Assembly: GCA_015680685.1 (NCBI GenBank)
Contig: MNCI01001345.1
Span: forward strand, 36,035 to 100,034
Length of the DNA stretch: 64,000 nucleotides
Direction of reading: 5' to 3'
Origin: Gnetum montanum
Taxonomy: Eukaryota > Streptophyta > Gnetopsida > Gnetales > Gnetaceae
Shown here: positions 12,135 to 24,181 of the stretch, piece after piece
Layout: every line of letters starts with the position of its first letter
Numbering within the stretch: position 1 is the stretch's first letter
Translations under genes and position numbers: made by a program
Notes under the pieces: generated by a model
Database searches by the model: none
The model's input: only the letters and a program-made list of their open reading frames with translations
Told to the model about the DNA's origin: nothing

Positions 12135-12891
12135 GGATGGGACCCCTACACTCAACCATATGAATACGAGCATTACAAGCGTGATCCGGTCGAACTCCAC
12201 AGACTAAGTGCCTACATTCCTTATGGAACACCAAAGGTTAATCATTTGTTATCTTCCTAAACTTACTTGTATTTGTCACAGTTGTATGGTTAAGTAAGTT
12301 TGAGGTATGTGATTTTTATGTCTTTTATCTTTTATCGCCTATGCTAATAAGGGAAAGGGTGAAGAGACTAAGAAACTAACTTTAACTAACTAAGTTCTAA
12401 TGCCTAGCATCAGTATCCTTCCCACTTTCCATTCACACCCTAAACTAGTGCAACCTTCTGGGATTACCAAATGCTATTCATTGCTGGGATTACTAAGCAT
12501 AATGCACATGCTCGAAGTGATCATACTGAATGAACTTAACTAGGAGTGTTGAGGGTTGAGGAAGATTAATTAACTAATAAAGAATTTAACCATTTAACAT
12601 TAATTAAAGTACTATTTAACTTAGTCCATGCATTGCAAGGTTTATACAAAAGTTCATCTTTATTTCCATACACAAACGTGTGCTCAAGTACAATATTTTC
12701 TCAAATAAAGATCTGTTCACTTTGGGACTCCTACTGCGAGCACATGGAAATTATTCTATCTCTGAAGAGGTAAAAATGCCAGAGTTTTCCTAAGGGTCTA
12801 GATCTAGATGGAGAAACAAGGGAGAGCCGCCTCTTATTTATAGAATTGGCAACGTGCCATATCGTAGCCCATGCGATATCGCTTCCCATCA
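12135..12891 (-). repeat. 3' LTR of copy D
   Basis: The minus strand starts TGATGGGAAGCGATATCGC at 12891, after the purine tract CATGGGGGTA (12892-12905), and ends near 12135. TATAAATA lies at 12835-12842. It aligns over its length with 18200-19001 and lacks about 9 bp near its end. The paired GGTAATCCCAG/AGTAATCCCAG motif lies around 12455-12495. Confidence 0.85.
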
Positions 12892-12905
12892 TACCCCCAT
12901 GACTA
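12892..12905 (-). promoter_or_regulatory. Polypurine tract of copy D
   Basis: The minus strand reads TAGTCATGGGGGTA immediately before the LTR start TGATGGG. The same arrangement occurs at 28674-28681 and 31925-31938, so it is the probable plus-strand priming site. Confidence 0.7.
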
Positions 12906-14590
12906 AATAAAAACTCGTCCTCGAGTTCCTTACAAAATATTGGGAAGGTATGGGATTATTGACTTAAATGGAACTAATGGTGAATGTGATGACATGTGAA
13001 CAGATCATCATTACAAAACATGACAAAACTAGTGTTCATGATAACAAGAGTGAACACTTTATACATTTGACATCAAGCCTTATTTGGTAGCTGATAGAGA
13101 AGAGAGAAGAAGTCTACTGCTGTCAATGCCAAGAATGCACCCTTCCTCGTCCATCCGTAAGTGTTCCATCAATCTTGTTCTTTGCATAATTTCTTTAGCA
13201 TCGATTCATTCCAAGTGTTCCATATAGGTCCAATTTGTTGTTGTATTATTACCATCTGCACACACAACACAATCTTATATTAGCAAGGGTAAACGAATCA
13301 CAATGCAGTTGATACCTTTCTTTGGTGAAAGGTCCATTCGTTGAGTTGTGGTATGGCTAATGCGGACTCTAGAGATATACTAATAATGACTACCCAAGGT
13401 GTAGGGGTTAGGAAAAAATCAAAAAAATTGGACCAGGATCCCCATGACTAATCGTGAACCTCCACTAGCGAGAGAATGGAAAAAGAGAAGGAATAAGAAG
13501 GATGAAGAAAAAAAACAACTGTAACATCGATAAAATGGATGTCAAGATGGAAATTAACAAAATAGAGTTGATTGTAAAATGTTAAGGGAAAGAATTTTAA
13601 CTGATGCAGCAAATAGGAATGCCAATGGGTCCTCCCCAAAGTAAGCTCATGCCTTTAATGCCCTAACAAACACACATTTGAAGAGTCTGTAGGCTCTGGG
13701 AATGTCATTTGGAATAAGAGTTAAAGTCTTAACCACAAGAATTTACCATAAAGAAAACAATGCATCAACCAAAATATACACTAATGATACAACTGGCAAT
13801 GAGGTGATCAATGGAGAAAGAATGATGGAAAGAAAAGAATGGAATGGAGTTTCAAGAACAAGGTGGTGTATAGCCCCTTGTGTATTTAATGATTAATTGT
13901 GACTTAGTAGATCCCATTCCAAGTCTGGCCTCAAACAAACCACATCTAGTGACTTTGCATCAATGCATTCAGCCAATCCATCCACTTGAAGTAATAAAAA
14001 TGCCTTCACCAAAGAGCCACCACCATTCCGACGAAACGAAGGAGGAGAGAATAGGAAGCGAGAAGGGCCTTAGTTAGAGGGAACATGTTTATTTTAGTTC
14101 CATAACCAGTGCTTGTAGCCCAAATGATTATTTCATCTAAGGGGTGTGCTTTGAATTCTCACTATTTTTTTTTTGCATGAAAACCACAGCATGCAAAGAC
14201 TTATTATTTTTATTTACTCAGCTTCCCAATAATTGGGTAAGGTCGAAACGGTAAGAAAACTCAAGAAGAAAACATCCAAGCACCCAACAGAATGGGCAAC
14301 ACAAATGCATCAAATTCCCTTGAAGCCACACCCTTTTCAATCCTTGAGTTCTTCCTTGGTTTGAGAAATACTCAGTCACCGATTCGTTGATAGTTCTTAT
14401 TATTGAGAAAGGTGAATGTACAGTTCCAAGCCAAGAGAAACCATAGAAATTTATGGATGCATGGGTGATGTGAACTCATTGCCTATTATATCAAAAGAAC
14501 CATACCTTAGTATCAACATCGTGACTTAAAGGTAAAAACCAAACATTAGTAATCAATAGAAAATAGTTCATACCATCATTAAGGGCACTT
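12906..14590 (-). other. 3' non-coding region of copy D
   Basis: This 1.7 kb stretch lies between the T-rich spacer and the PPT. Parts resemble 322-1797 of copy F: the GAGGACGAGTTTTTAT phrase beside the PPT and the block around 13620-13660 that reads TTTGGGGAGGACCCA on the minus strand. Short open stretches at 13448-13639 (-) and 13702-14077 (+) have no recognisable domain. ORF2 is absent, which separates this architecture from copies C and G. Confidence 0.45.
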
Positions 14591-14599
14591 ATTGGGTGA

Positions 14600-14770
14600 C
14601 AAACCTAATAAAATGGATAAAACACACACATACACACACAAATAAAAGAAAAAGTATAAATCATGTTGTAAAAAAAAAACAAGAAAAGTTAAAGAAATTG
14701 TAAAAAAAAATGTGCAAAAAAAAATGTGTAAAACAAAAACGTAAAACAACTGAGGGCCTCAATTGATTAG
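14600..14770 (-). repeat. T-rich low-complexity spacer of copy D
   Basis: On the minus strand this is a run of T tracts with a short (GT)n stretch (plus strand (CA)n near 14623-14641). It holds the place of the post-integrase T-rich spacer of copies C and G but here follows the protease relic directly. Confidence 0.6.
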
Positions 14771-14871
14771 CACAAATAGCCATCTCCCCCATTATTGAAT
14801 TGAAAGGGAGAGATCCAAAATAATGAGTGCTTATTTGAATTTTTTAGAATTTTCCAACTTCTCCCAATTCA

Positions 14872-15690
14872 TGTTTTTAGATTAAAGGTTGGAAGTTGGT
14901 GATGCTCATACTCCAATGTATCTATGCTTTCTTTGTGGTTGCAAGTCATTCCCCCAGTTAGTTCCATGCTCTCTTGATTAGCTGTCAACAACTGGGTGTT
15001 CTCTTGTTGTATGGTTGCTACATACAAGCACCTTTGTATGTGAGTTTCCTGGGCACAACGGTTGCATGCAGGAGATGCTGGGCATTTCTCCATGTCATCA
15101 CCATCTGTATCACTGTATGTGATGCATGGAACTTTCTTCTTCTTGATCTTTTCATAAATTTTTTCCTTAGATATTTCCAAGGAAAGATCGCGGATTCATA
15201 GGCATGCATTGATGGTGCTAAGCCATGCCCTCCCCATTATAATTGGGAATTCCCCTTTGTTGTTGTTGACTTCTATCACTAGGAAATGAGCTAGCTATGA
15301 CCAACCAGATCTAGTTGAATATTGCTCTTCTTGAGTGGAGGCAAGTTCCAGGCTTTATACATCTCCTATGATATTAAGTTAACTCTAAAACTTGAGTCAA
15401 CAAGAGCTTTATGTGGTTCATTCCTAGCGACTTGGAGGTAGATTAAGGGACTTCCAGGGTTAGAGAGTTTCCTAGGAAGGTGGCCCACCTTTATCCAATC
15501 AATAATGGTATGTGTTAACATAACCATGTTTTTTGGGCTCTGTTGTTGGTTTGAAGGGAGCTTCGAAGCCTCATTTATTGGAGGATCATGCACAGACTCA
15601 ATCGCTTGTGGTTGTGAGAGTTTATTTAGGCTTTTGGTTCTGAAGAAAGGTCTTCTCTTCATGCGGTTGTCAAAACCAGTAGCAGGTTAA
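14872..15690 (-). pseudogene. Protease and post-protease relic of copy D
   Basis: Aspartic protease of the polyprotein. It encodes ALVDSSFRVNLIS at about 15366-15405, where D-S-S replaces the usual D-S/T-G active site. The upstream phrase IIDWIKVGHLPRKL is shared with copies A and G. A relic around 15180-15240 corresponds to the RAWLSTMNA region after the protease of copy G. The C-terminal piece (14872-15180) is open and ends in a stop just before the T-rich spacer. There is no RT catalytic motif (FMDDF), RNase H or integrase in copy D. Confidence 0.65.
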
Positions 15691-18052
15691 AGGTTTATAG
15701 CTCTCATAGAATTATGTTGTTGCAGTTGAGTGGGAAGTTCCCCTTGCATCGTTGGAGCGGGTGGTAGTGGAACTATTGGCATAAAATATGTGGATGGATT
15801 CAGAGGATGGTATGCATGTGGTATGTCTCCTGGAGGAGAAGGAGTCCTAAGATACTCCCAAACTTGGTAGTGACATTGTGGGGTTACATGACCCATAGAT
15901 TCACTTGGAGAAACTGGCTGCTGCACATAATAGCCATACGGTTTTGGTTACCGGTAAGGGTATTGTTGTCTAGGTGGTGGCATCCCCCATGACTGTGGGT
16001 GTTACCACTACTAATGTTGCCTGATAGGTTATGGTGGAGTTCCACTTGGATAATATGTTAATGGTTGGTGAAACTACCTCAGGTTACCTTGGGGATAAGG
16101 TAACCTTCAGGGTGCTTGCCTTTTGTTAAGTCTTGGATTACGCACATACACCCCAGACTCCTGTAGATGTGAGATTATTGGGCAACATCCCTTAGGGTGG
16201 TCATATTAGTAGATCTCACATCCACCATCATTTTTTGTATCAAATTCCACAACCTCATCAGCGATAGTCATTTTTCCCTTACCCTTGCTACATGCATGGT
16301 CTGAATCTCTCCTCTTTTTCTTATCATGGTCACTACTTCGCTCCTTAGACTCCTCTACGATTTTTAAAATGGTTTTGAATCTACTATCTAAGGAGTCCCA
16401 CATTTGATCTACCTTAGCTGACACTTCATTCATTAACTTTTGAAGTGAAAGGTTTTTCTATTCACCAACTCTTCGAGTGGTGACTCATCTTCTTCCTCAC
16501 AGAATCTTACTTCCTTCTTTCGAAGGGAAGGATCGCGGTTATACTCTTCCGCGCTTTCTCTTTTTCATAGCTCCCCTTCTTCCTTAGCTACTTGCTCCAA
16601 CAATATATGAACTTCATGGGACCTAAGTTCATATAATCTCCCTTGGGCATATGTCCCAAGGGTTCTCCTAGTCTCGTGTCTTAGCCCATCTACGAGGTGG
16701 CATAGTTGATCCTATTGTACATAACCATGGCTCGGGAAACAATGTGGCAATGCATAATATCAGCCCATGGTAGCATCCAAGGGTTCGTGATTACCCTACT
16801 TCCATCCTTGGATCTACTTACGCAAGTTGGACACTCTGAAGTATGTTTGGTATTTATCGTTAAACAGTTCTAACATCGTACTCCACCGTCTAATAAATTC
16901 CGATTCTAAGGACTGGTACCAACTCTCCGGTTCTTTTATGAGTATCCTTGGGAACAACTTTAAATTTTTCCACTTTTTTTCAATATTCTACAAGGCATAG
17001 GCATCGTGGAATGCCTATAAGTGATTTTGCAGATTAGCATTGTATCCCCCCTCAAACCGTGGGATATTGTTCATGTCTAGTCTCTTGATCCAGCTAATTT
17101 TCTAGTGCCTTGTAGGTATTCTAACTACCTTCATAATTTCTAACATACTCTGAGTTGCTAGTAGGGGTTCATCATGATCATCTCTCTCATGACGTCTGTG
17201 ATGCCTACGTGGTTCCCTAGTTTTCCTTCTTTCATGCCTTGTTTCCCTAGAATGCCCTCATCCTCGCTCTCGACTCTCTCATCGAGGTCTCTCATTTTGC
17301 TTATCCTTACCCTTATCCTCATGGTCGTGCTCACGTCTTGATGTGGAAGGAGAGGGTGAATGGTGTGATGAAAGGGAAGAAGAAGGATAACCATTTCCAT
17401 GATGATGTTTCTTACCTTCTCTTTGATGGCTACAGCCCCGATCGTGATGATGATCAAACTTCCCACCCTTGTCATGTGTTTGTGTTCCCTCATTGAATAT
17501 TTGATGTTCATGGGAATCAGAACCATGGTTGTGAATCATGGAGTGAATGTTCTAATACCCTACCTCCTCACTATTGTTAGGAGGGGGAACATCATCTTGT
17601 GGAGAACCTATTGAAATAGGTTCATCACCCTTGATTTTTCTTATGATGGGTGAACCATTATGGGGCCCCTTACCCTTCAGTGATGTATGGTAGCTCTTCT
17701 ACCTCAAGTCCCTTAAACATTGCACAACTATGAGATGGTAATCCCTTGTGTCATAATCTTCTGCAATGTATTTAGTGTATAGTTGTGTCATGTCTATCTG
17801 TGCAAGAGCACGAAGGAGCATGCTTGGGACTGCATGATCTCGAGGTAATACTATGTTACCTTGCAAGTCTGATCAACATAGTTGTTCATCCTGATGGAGG
17901 ATAAAGGTAAAATCAAGTACATACTCATCATGGTGAGTATATACTACCCAATACTGTTGAGGAACTAGCGGTTCTTAGTTACGTGTGTTAGACCACCGAC
18001 TGTCTCTTGTGTGATCCCTACGTGGTGAAGTGCTTTTATGAGAAGAAGACAT
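15687..18052 (-). pseudogene. Degenerate gag of copy D
   Basis: Structural Gag relic starting ATG at 18052 with SSSHKSTSPRRDHTRDSRW, similar to the start at 53630. A His/Ser-rich low-complexity segment follows at 17279-17539 (HHHDRGCSHQREGKKHHH, SSSLSSHHSPSPSTSRRE). The gag core lies around 16500-17100. A coiled, charged segment (VSAKVDQMWDSLDSRFKTIL) lies at 16350-16433. A knuckle-like C-E-I-Y...H-P-K-G-C-C lies at about 16165-16215. A Pro/Gln-rich C-terminus at 15687-15926 includes PLPPAPTMQGELPTQLQQ. It is the best preserved gag here but still has several stops. Confidence 0.78.
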
Positions 18053-18179
18053 CTTAGTTTAGTTTGGTGTGCTATTGACCGTTGTTTAAATTTTCTTCTA
18101 ATTAAACCTAAGGGTTTGTTTAAGCTTCCCAAGAATGTGGATGATTTCCTATGTTCTACTTACTGCATAAACAACTTAG

Positions 18180-18197
18180 TCCCTGGTAACAACACCA
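18180..18197 (-). promoter_or_regulatory. Primer-binding site of copy D (tRNA-Asp type)
   Basis: The minus strand reads TGGTGTTGTTACCAGGGA two bases inside the 5' LTR. Against TGGCGCCGTTGCCGGGGA all five differences are C-to-T or G-to-A. Confidence 0.75.
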
Positions 18198-18199
18198 AA

Positions 18200-19001
18200 G
18201 ATGAGTGGCAAGGTACCCCTACACTCAACCATACGAATACGAGCGTTACATGCATGATCCGGTCAAACTTTGCAGACTAAGTGCCTACAGGCCTTATGGA
18301 ACACCTAAGGTTAATCATTCGTTGTCTTCCCAGACTTACTTATATTTTTCACGGTTGTATGGTTAAGTAAGTCTAAGGTATGTGATTTTTATGTCTTTTA
18401 TCTTTTATCGTCTATGCTAATGAGGGAAAGGGTGAAGAGACTAAGTAACTAACTTTAACTAACTAAGTTCTAATGCCTAGCATTAGTATCCATCCCACNT
18501 GTTGCTAGGATTACCAAGCGTAATGCACATGCTCGAAGCNGAAACCTTCTAGGATTACCAAACGCTATTTGTTGCTAGGATTACCAAGTGTAATGCACAT
18601 GCTTGAAGTGGTCATACTGAATGCACTTAACTAGGAGTGTTGAGGGTTGAGAAATTTTAATTAACTAATAAAAAATTTAACCATTTAACATTATTAAAGT
18701 CCTATTTAGCTTAGTCCATGCACTGCAAGGTTTATCCAAAACTTTATCTTTATTTCTATACACAAACGTGTGCTTAGGTACAATATTTGCTCGAATAAAG
18801 ATCCGTTCACTTTGGAACTCCTACTGCAGACACATGAAAATTATTCTATCTCTAGAGAGGTAAAACTACCAAAGTTTCACTAAGGATATAGATCTAGATG
18901 GAGAAACAAGGGAGATCCACCTCTTATTTATAGAACTAGAGGCAGACCACGATATCGTAGGGAAGGACGCGATGTTGCATATGTGATATCGTGTCCCATC
19001 A
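18200..19001 (-). repeat. 5' LTR of copy D
   Basis: The minus strand starts TGATGGGACACGATATC at 19001 and ends ...CTCATC at 18200. TATAAATA lies at 18925-18932. Two ambiguous bases (n at 18499 and 18540) bracket a 40-bp piece that repeats 18571-18609 and replaces a stretch present in the 3' LTR, probably an assembly artefact. Confidence 0.85.
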
Positions 19002-19480
19002 CTATCTTAGTGATGTTAATAGCAACATGGCCTAGAAACAAACTTGAGTAGAAGGTAGTAGTCATGTACGCAATGCATGAGAAAGAGTTTACTTATAAAA
19101 AAGATGCATTGTAGACATTACATGTCACAAACTCTAAACTTAAAATTTTCAAGGCTAGCTACCAAGGCTAGAAATATGTTGTAATGAAGCTAGCATGTCA
19201 TATGTTAGACTATCAAGAACTAAGAAAGCTAGCCAAGGATTTTTAGGAGGAAAAGAGGTAGTTTACAACTTGGTATGTGAAGTCCAATTAAATGTTTTCA
19301 CAATTGTCATTCCCATGGAATGTAGTAGCCCCATTCAACATTTCTCAAAAATCATGAATAATACATGATCCAACAATAGAAGAATAAAAACTTTAAGCAC
19401 TCCTAAACTGTTATCGATTCTAGAAGCTTGATGATAAAAAGAAGAAGCTAATGAAAGAGCCTTAAACACTTGGAACATAA
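19002..19480 (+). pseudogene. C-terminal part of ORF2 of copy A
   Basis: It matches 28010-28470 in order and wording: a coiled-coil-like Lys/Glu-rich stretch, then the region encoding the C-terminal Lys/Glu-rich tail, ending at TAA 19478-19480. It begins exactly at the edge of copy D. A 3' untranslated tail with poly-A and poly-T runs and a weakened purine tract (19681-19688) follow before the LTR. Confidence 0.7.
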
Positions 19481-19688
19481 ATTACATCAAGCCACTTTAG
19501 CTTTATTTTGTGTTATCATTTTTTTGTTATGTCACTATGTCATTTTGTAAAAAAAAACACCATTGTGACATTCTCAATCATGCAAATAGTTACTCATGTT
19601 AAGTCAAGTCTACCTGCTAATTTTGAAAGGGACACTATCCTCATTTTGTTTTAACTCAAGAATGAGCTTCCAGTCATTCATGGGAATA

Positions 19689-20562
19689 TTATAAAATCAA
19701 TTTTTGTTGTAATGTGATATCGTATCTATGATATCATAGCCACAATGTCATAGCCCATCCTACATCATCATTCATGCAATATCTTGGGATCTAGGCAACC
19801 CTATAAATACTAGCACTTGAGTGCACAAATGTGAAATTTTTCATTCTAGACTTAGCAAAACTCTTGCAATTTGTTTTCATAGTTTTAGAAATAGAGTAAA
19901 GGCCTACAATGTGATGTTAAGTAGTTGTATGAAATCTCTATTCGAGTGACATGTACTTGGGCATAGTTCATGTTTAAAAATAAAGATCGAGATTGCTTTT
20001 CATCATTGTAGCATCCACTTAGTTTTACTATTTTACTTAGCTTAATTTCCATGTTTAATTTGTTAACTCTTTACATTTTCAAAGTTACTTTACTTGTTTA
20101 TTAGTAAAGTGGAATGAATACGACTAGTTTCAAGCACATAAGTGCAATCATATGGTAATTCCAATGGTGTTATTACTTGGTTCTCCTAGTAGCATAACAC
20201 TTAGTAACCCAATAATGGTTACATGAACCCAAGGTATGTATGGTAGACAATGACTAGATGCTCATCACTATAGGCTATAGTATATTTACATTACCATCAT
20301 TACGATTTAGATTATTATTTTCAATTTTTATTATGTTTATAACTAGGAGTAATCAAAGCCTAAGAACATCAACTAATGGTATGTCTCACTAAGAGTTACA
20401 CCATACACTTAAACTTCACTAACTCAAAGTGTAAAGAAAACGATCTCAAACTTAACATCAATTACTAGCATAATTACATTGTCCATCCATATATAATGAT
20501 CTGGTCATGCATGAGCACCTGTGACTTGCATGGTAGAGTGTTGGATGCTCCACTACTCTCCA
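19689..20562 (+). repeat. Shared LTR: 3' LTR of copy A and 5' LTR of copy C
   Basis: 874 bp, starting TTATAAAA (TGATAAAA with one change) and ending CTCCA before a primer-binding site. TATAAATA lies at 19802-19809. It is preceded by ORF2 tail plus PPT and followed by PBS plus gag, so one LTR is shared between two tandem internal regions. Confidence 0.85.
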
Positions 20563-20563
20563 T

Positions 20564-20581
20564 TAGCACCATTGTTACGGA
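20564..20581 (+). promoter_or_regulatory. Primer-binding site of copy C (tRNA-Asp type)
   Basis: TAGCACCATTGTTACGGA starts one base after the LTR and is a decayed TGGCGCCGTTGCCGGGGA. Confidence 0.75.
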
Positions 20582-20704
20582 TGTGTTAATGTGTGCTAAG
20601 TAATTGATCTTATAAAGTTTTTCGTATTAAGAACTAAAAATTATATTCTTATATCTTAAATAAATTGTAATAGCACACACATTACTAAGCATCAATCATA
20701 TAAA

Positions 20705-21552
20705 ATGGCTTCAACACTTAAAGAAAAATTATCACATACCAAAGAGCTACAAAAGGGCAATGATAGAACACAAGATGATAAACACTAGAGTATGCTTATG
20801 TAAACATGAATCTCATATGCAAACACCCATCCTTATTCTTGTAATTTTACATTCATATTTTATAAAGATAGGTAGCTATTGTGAAGAGACTTACAAGGTA
20901 ACATCATTTCACCACTAAAGTGTTCAACACCATGCATGCTTCAAATAGCCTTTAAGGGGAATATATCTGAGCCATGCGCAAGAGGGGTATCATGTGACCA
21001 AAAACATGACTAGATCCTATTAACCCACAAAGGCACAAGTACAAATAGACACTGCTCTAAAAATGAAGCATAAGAATAACAAGGAAAAGCAAGTCAATCC
21101 TACTATTGTCCTAGAGGAACTTGATGGTGATGCATTTTTAGCAAAAAAACTCTACCATAATCATGAAGCCCATTCACAAACATAAATTATCCATCTAGAA
21201 GAACCTATCAAAATATAGTTATATTCAACCCTTGAAAATATACCAATAAGAGTGGCAAAGGACTCTAAACACAAGTAGGACCCAAGGCCTAGAGTTTCTA
21301 TAGGATCAAAAAGAGATGAATTCCAAAGTCATAGAAGAACTAGTTGACATCATTCTCTAATTTCTTCACCTTCCTCCTCATGATCATTGGTGGACTCTAA
21401 CAGAAGGGAACAAAGGTTTAAAAATCATGACAAGGAGAGAGATCAAGCTCATGATAGACATGAAAATCATCAAAGGCATATTGATGAAGAAGATGATGAG
21501 TATGAATCATGAAGAGATAAGAACAAATGTGGACAAAGCAATATGAGAACAA
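20705..21552 (+). pseudogene. N-terminal gag fragment of copy C
   Basis: ATG 20705 opens ASTLKEKLSHTKEL, nearly the same as copy G (36869). The N-terminal and charged regions can be followed to about 21550 (RREQRFKNHDKERDQAHDR-like region). The sequence then jumps directly into the end of RT. The gag core, zinc knuckle, protease and most of RT are missing: an internal deletion of several kb compared with copy G. Confidence 0.7.
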
Positions 21553-22264
21553 CATTCACAAGCCACAAAATATCAAAGATGTCTAATCATTTTTGGACCA
21601 CATAGGATATTACAAAATATTGAATAAAATTTTTCAAAAATAGTAAAGCCATTGGTAGAATTAACCAAGAAGAATGCATCATTTCAATAGACAAAATCAT
21701 GTGATAAGGTGTTTGAAACTTTAAAATAGAAGTTAATTGAAACACCAGTCCTTTGAGCTCTAGATTGATCTAATCCTTTCCACATCATTATAGATGCTTC
21801 AAATTATGCACTAGGTGTGGTACCCACATAGCTAGATGACCAAAAACTGCCATATTACATACATTTTGCTAATAGAAGCATTGTCGTAGCACAACTCAAT
21901 TACACCATCATAGAAAAGGAGCTTATGGAAATGGTGTATGTACTAGAAAAGTTTAGACACTATTTTTTTGAATATCTCATATACGTCCCTACATATCATA
22001 GTACAATTACATTCTTAATGAATAAACCAACAAAAATCCTTGGGTGATTATATGGCTTATCATACTACAAGAATTAGACATCACCATGATATTGAAAATG
22101 TATTAGTAAATCACTTGTCAAGGCTCAAATGGGAACCACAAGACCAAGAAGAACCATTGTCAAATCAGTTTCCCAATGAGAACTTATTTAAGAAAATAAC
22201 AATGATTGTTAACACAATAGCAAAGTTGTGGACCACTAATTATATGGTTTACTTGACAAGATAA
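21553..22264 (+). pseudogene. RT C-terminus and RNase H relic of copy C
   Basis: It encodes the RT connection region (KPLVELTKKNASFQ, SCDKVFETLK) and the gypsy RNase H start (NPFHIIIDASNYALGVV, with the first catalytic Asp, and YTIIEKELMEMVYVLEKFRHY). The spacer ENVLVNHLSRL at 22097-22129 resembles the ENVVADHLSRL of plant Athila/Tat-type elements, then FPNENLF. RNase H degrades the RNA template during reverse transcription. Several Gln/Trp codons are now stops. Everything upstream in RT, including the catalytic motif, is deleted. Confidence 0.82.
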
Positions 22265-23530
22265 GAACTTCCTATTGAGTGAAGTAGAAAGTGAAAAGAA
22301 CAATTTCTCTGTAAGGTAAAAAGATACATGGAAAGAAATGGGAACCTTTACAAAATTTATGTTGATGGATTAGTACGATGGTATGTACCAGAAAATAACC
22401 AACAGAGAGTCCTACAAGATTCACACGAAGGACCATATGGTGGCCATTATGCTAAGTAAAAGGACAACATTCAAGTTAATGATGGTAGGCTAATTTTGGA
22501 CTACTATATTCTAGGATGCTTATAATTTCACCTAATCTTGTGAAAGGTGTCAATGTGATGGAGGAATATCACTTGGAAATGAAGGACCACATAAATGGAT
22601 TTAGCCATTAGAATCATTTAATATATGGGGAATTGACTTCATGGGGCTGATTTTATCGATGCCAAATGGGAAAGCTTATATTATAGTAACCATTGATTAC
22701 TGTACAGAATGTACAAAAGTAGTTGTAGTTAGAGATTACACAACAAAGATAGCTATTAGATTTTTTTAACATGTGATAAACAGATTTGGAGTACCATGGA
22801 TGCTTATCTTAGACAATGGAACTAATTTTATGAGTGCTACATTTAAAAATATCATGCAACAACTTGGGGTAAATCATAAACCAATCACATCATATCATCC
22901 CCAAGCCAATGGTTAGGTTGAAGTAACTAACCATGAAATTACAAGAGTATTAACTAGAATGATTAGTAGATTTAGGGAAGTTTGGGAAACGAAACTAAAT
23001 GATGCTTTATGAGCCTATAGAATGAAATGGGAAGTACCCATAGGCTATTTTCCCTATGAGTTAGTTTATGACAAACTACACATAGTCCTAATTCAGGCAG
23101 AGCTTCACAATTTAGCTACCACAAGTAAACTAGACCTAGACTTGAGCTTAGCCCAAAAGGAATGACTTATGAATCTCAACCTTCTAGAGGAGAATAAGCT
23201 GGTAGCCCTTATGAGTAATGAAGTCCACAAGAATTACTCTAAGAATAGTCATGACAAATGAATACATCAAGTAATGATTCAGCTAGGTGATAAGGTCCTA
23301 TATTATAATCCCAATCATGTGCCTTAAAATACTAAGTTCCAAACTCTGTGGAAGGAACCATACATTGTCCAAGTTACTTACTCCTCTGGCACCATGCAAA
23401 TTTACCACCCATCTAGTCCACATAAACTCATTTTAGTAAACATTCAATAGGTCAAACCCTACTATGAATGTCCCAATTATGTCAAAGATTCTACCTAATT
23501 CATTAACCTAGACTTAGTCTATTCAATCTT
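22265..23530 (+). pseudogene. Integrase relic of copy C
   Basis: Integrase inserts the cDNA into the genome. An N-terminal zinc-binding relic is seen (HEGPYGGHYAK at about 22425-22455, CERCQCDGGI near 22535-22565). The catalytic core keeps all three acidic residues: D in GIDFMG (about 22629), D in LDNGTNF (about 22808) and E in NG*VEVTN (GAA at 22920-22922), where CAG has become TAG just before it. The C-terminal part includes LGDKVLYYNPN and PHKLILVNIQ, ending near 23530. There is no chromodomain. Stops and frameshifts throughout. Confidence 0.88.
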
Positions 23531-23556
23531 TTGATTGACTATTCCTTATAAGAGTC

Positions 23557-23826
23557 ATGGTAATGCCCCAAGTGACATGTAGGCACCAGATTGAACCTTT
23601 TTCTTTTCTTATTAACTTTTCATATTCTTCAATATTTTTCCATTCTTTTATACTTTTTAAATTTTTAATCATTTTCTCATTCCTTGACATTTTTACATTT
23701 TTTTATAATCTTCCACTCTTACCATCTTTTCAATTCTTACAATCATCTTCAGTTTTTTTCTATAGTTTGCCATTCTTTTCTCTTGTACATCTTTTTTATC
23801 ACTTTTTAATAAAATGCATGGAATAA
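23557..23826 (+). repeat. T-rich spacer after integrase, copy C
   Basis: A pyrimidine-rich stretch that is open in one frame (Phe/Ser/Leu-rich), most likely low complexity and not coding. The same spacer follows integrase in copy G (42650-42880) and occurs in minus orientation in the pol-less copies at 14600-14770 and 50700-50900. Confidence 0.65.
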
Positions 23827-24181
23827 GTAAGATGTACTCCCAATAAGGTGAATATTATCCTATATTGTCAAATCATAAAGGACTAATTACTTATACATTG
23901 AGAACAATACATCCATTCATCCATTCCTACAATAAGAGGTTCTTACCATGATCATAATGATATTCTTCTTACAATAAACCTAAGAATAAACATGTGATCA
24001 TTATGCCTAGAAAAAAGAGTGAAGAATCAAGTGAGAATGCAAAGGGCATGAAATTAAGGGATTTTGTGGGTTCTCTAGATCTACTACTATGATTTTTATC
24101 CTATTGCTAAGGACATATTATTCTCTTGAGCTATAATGAAAAAATGAAAGTAAGAGTATAATAAGTGTTTTCTTACCATGT

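Larger units (their letters stand above)
12135..19001 (-). mobile_element. Nested pol-less LTR retrotransposon, copy D
   Basis: A minus-oriented element with LTRs at 18200-19001 (5') and 12135-12891 (3'), a primer-binding site and PPT, inserted into copy A. The two sides differ: the left flank is copy A protease/linker and the right flank is ORF2 C-terminus, so copy A had lost its pol, or lost it at the insertion. Flanks ACTAA (12130-12134) and ACTAT (19001-19005) resemble a 5-bp target duplication, but the second overlaps the LTR terminal base, so it is uncertain. It retains more CpG than A or C, consistent with younger age. Confidence 0.85.

Noticed and set aside
17399-17614. Plus-strand ORF of 71 codons
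   Set aside because: It is the shadow of the His/Ser-rich part of gag on the minus strand in copy D.
23557-23826. Hydrophobic Phe/Leu/Ser-rich ORF after integrase that could be taken for an envelope or membrane protein
   Set aside because: It is a low-complexity T-rich spacer. The related copies (42650-42880, and inverted at 14600 and 50700) do not keep the frame.
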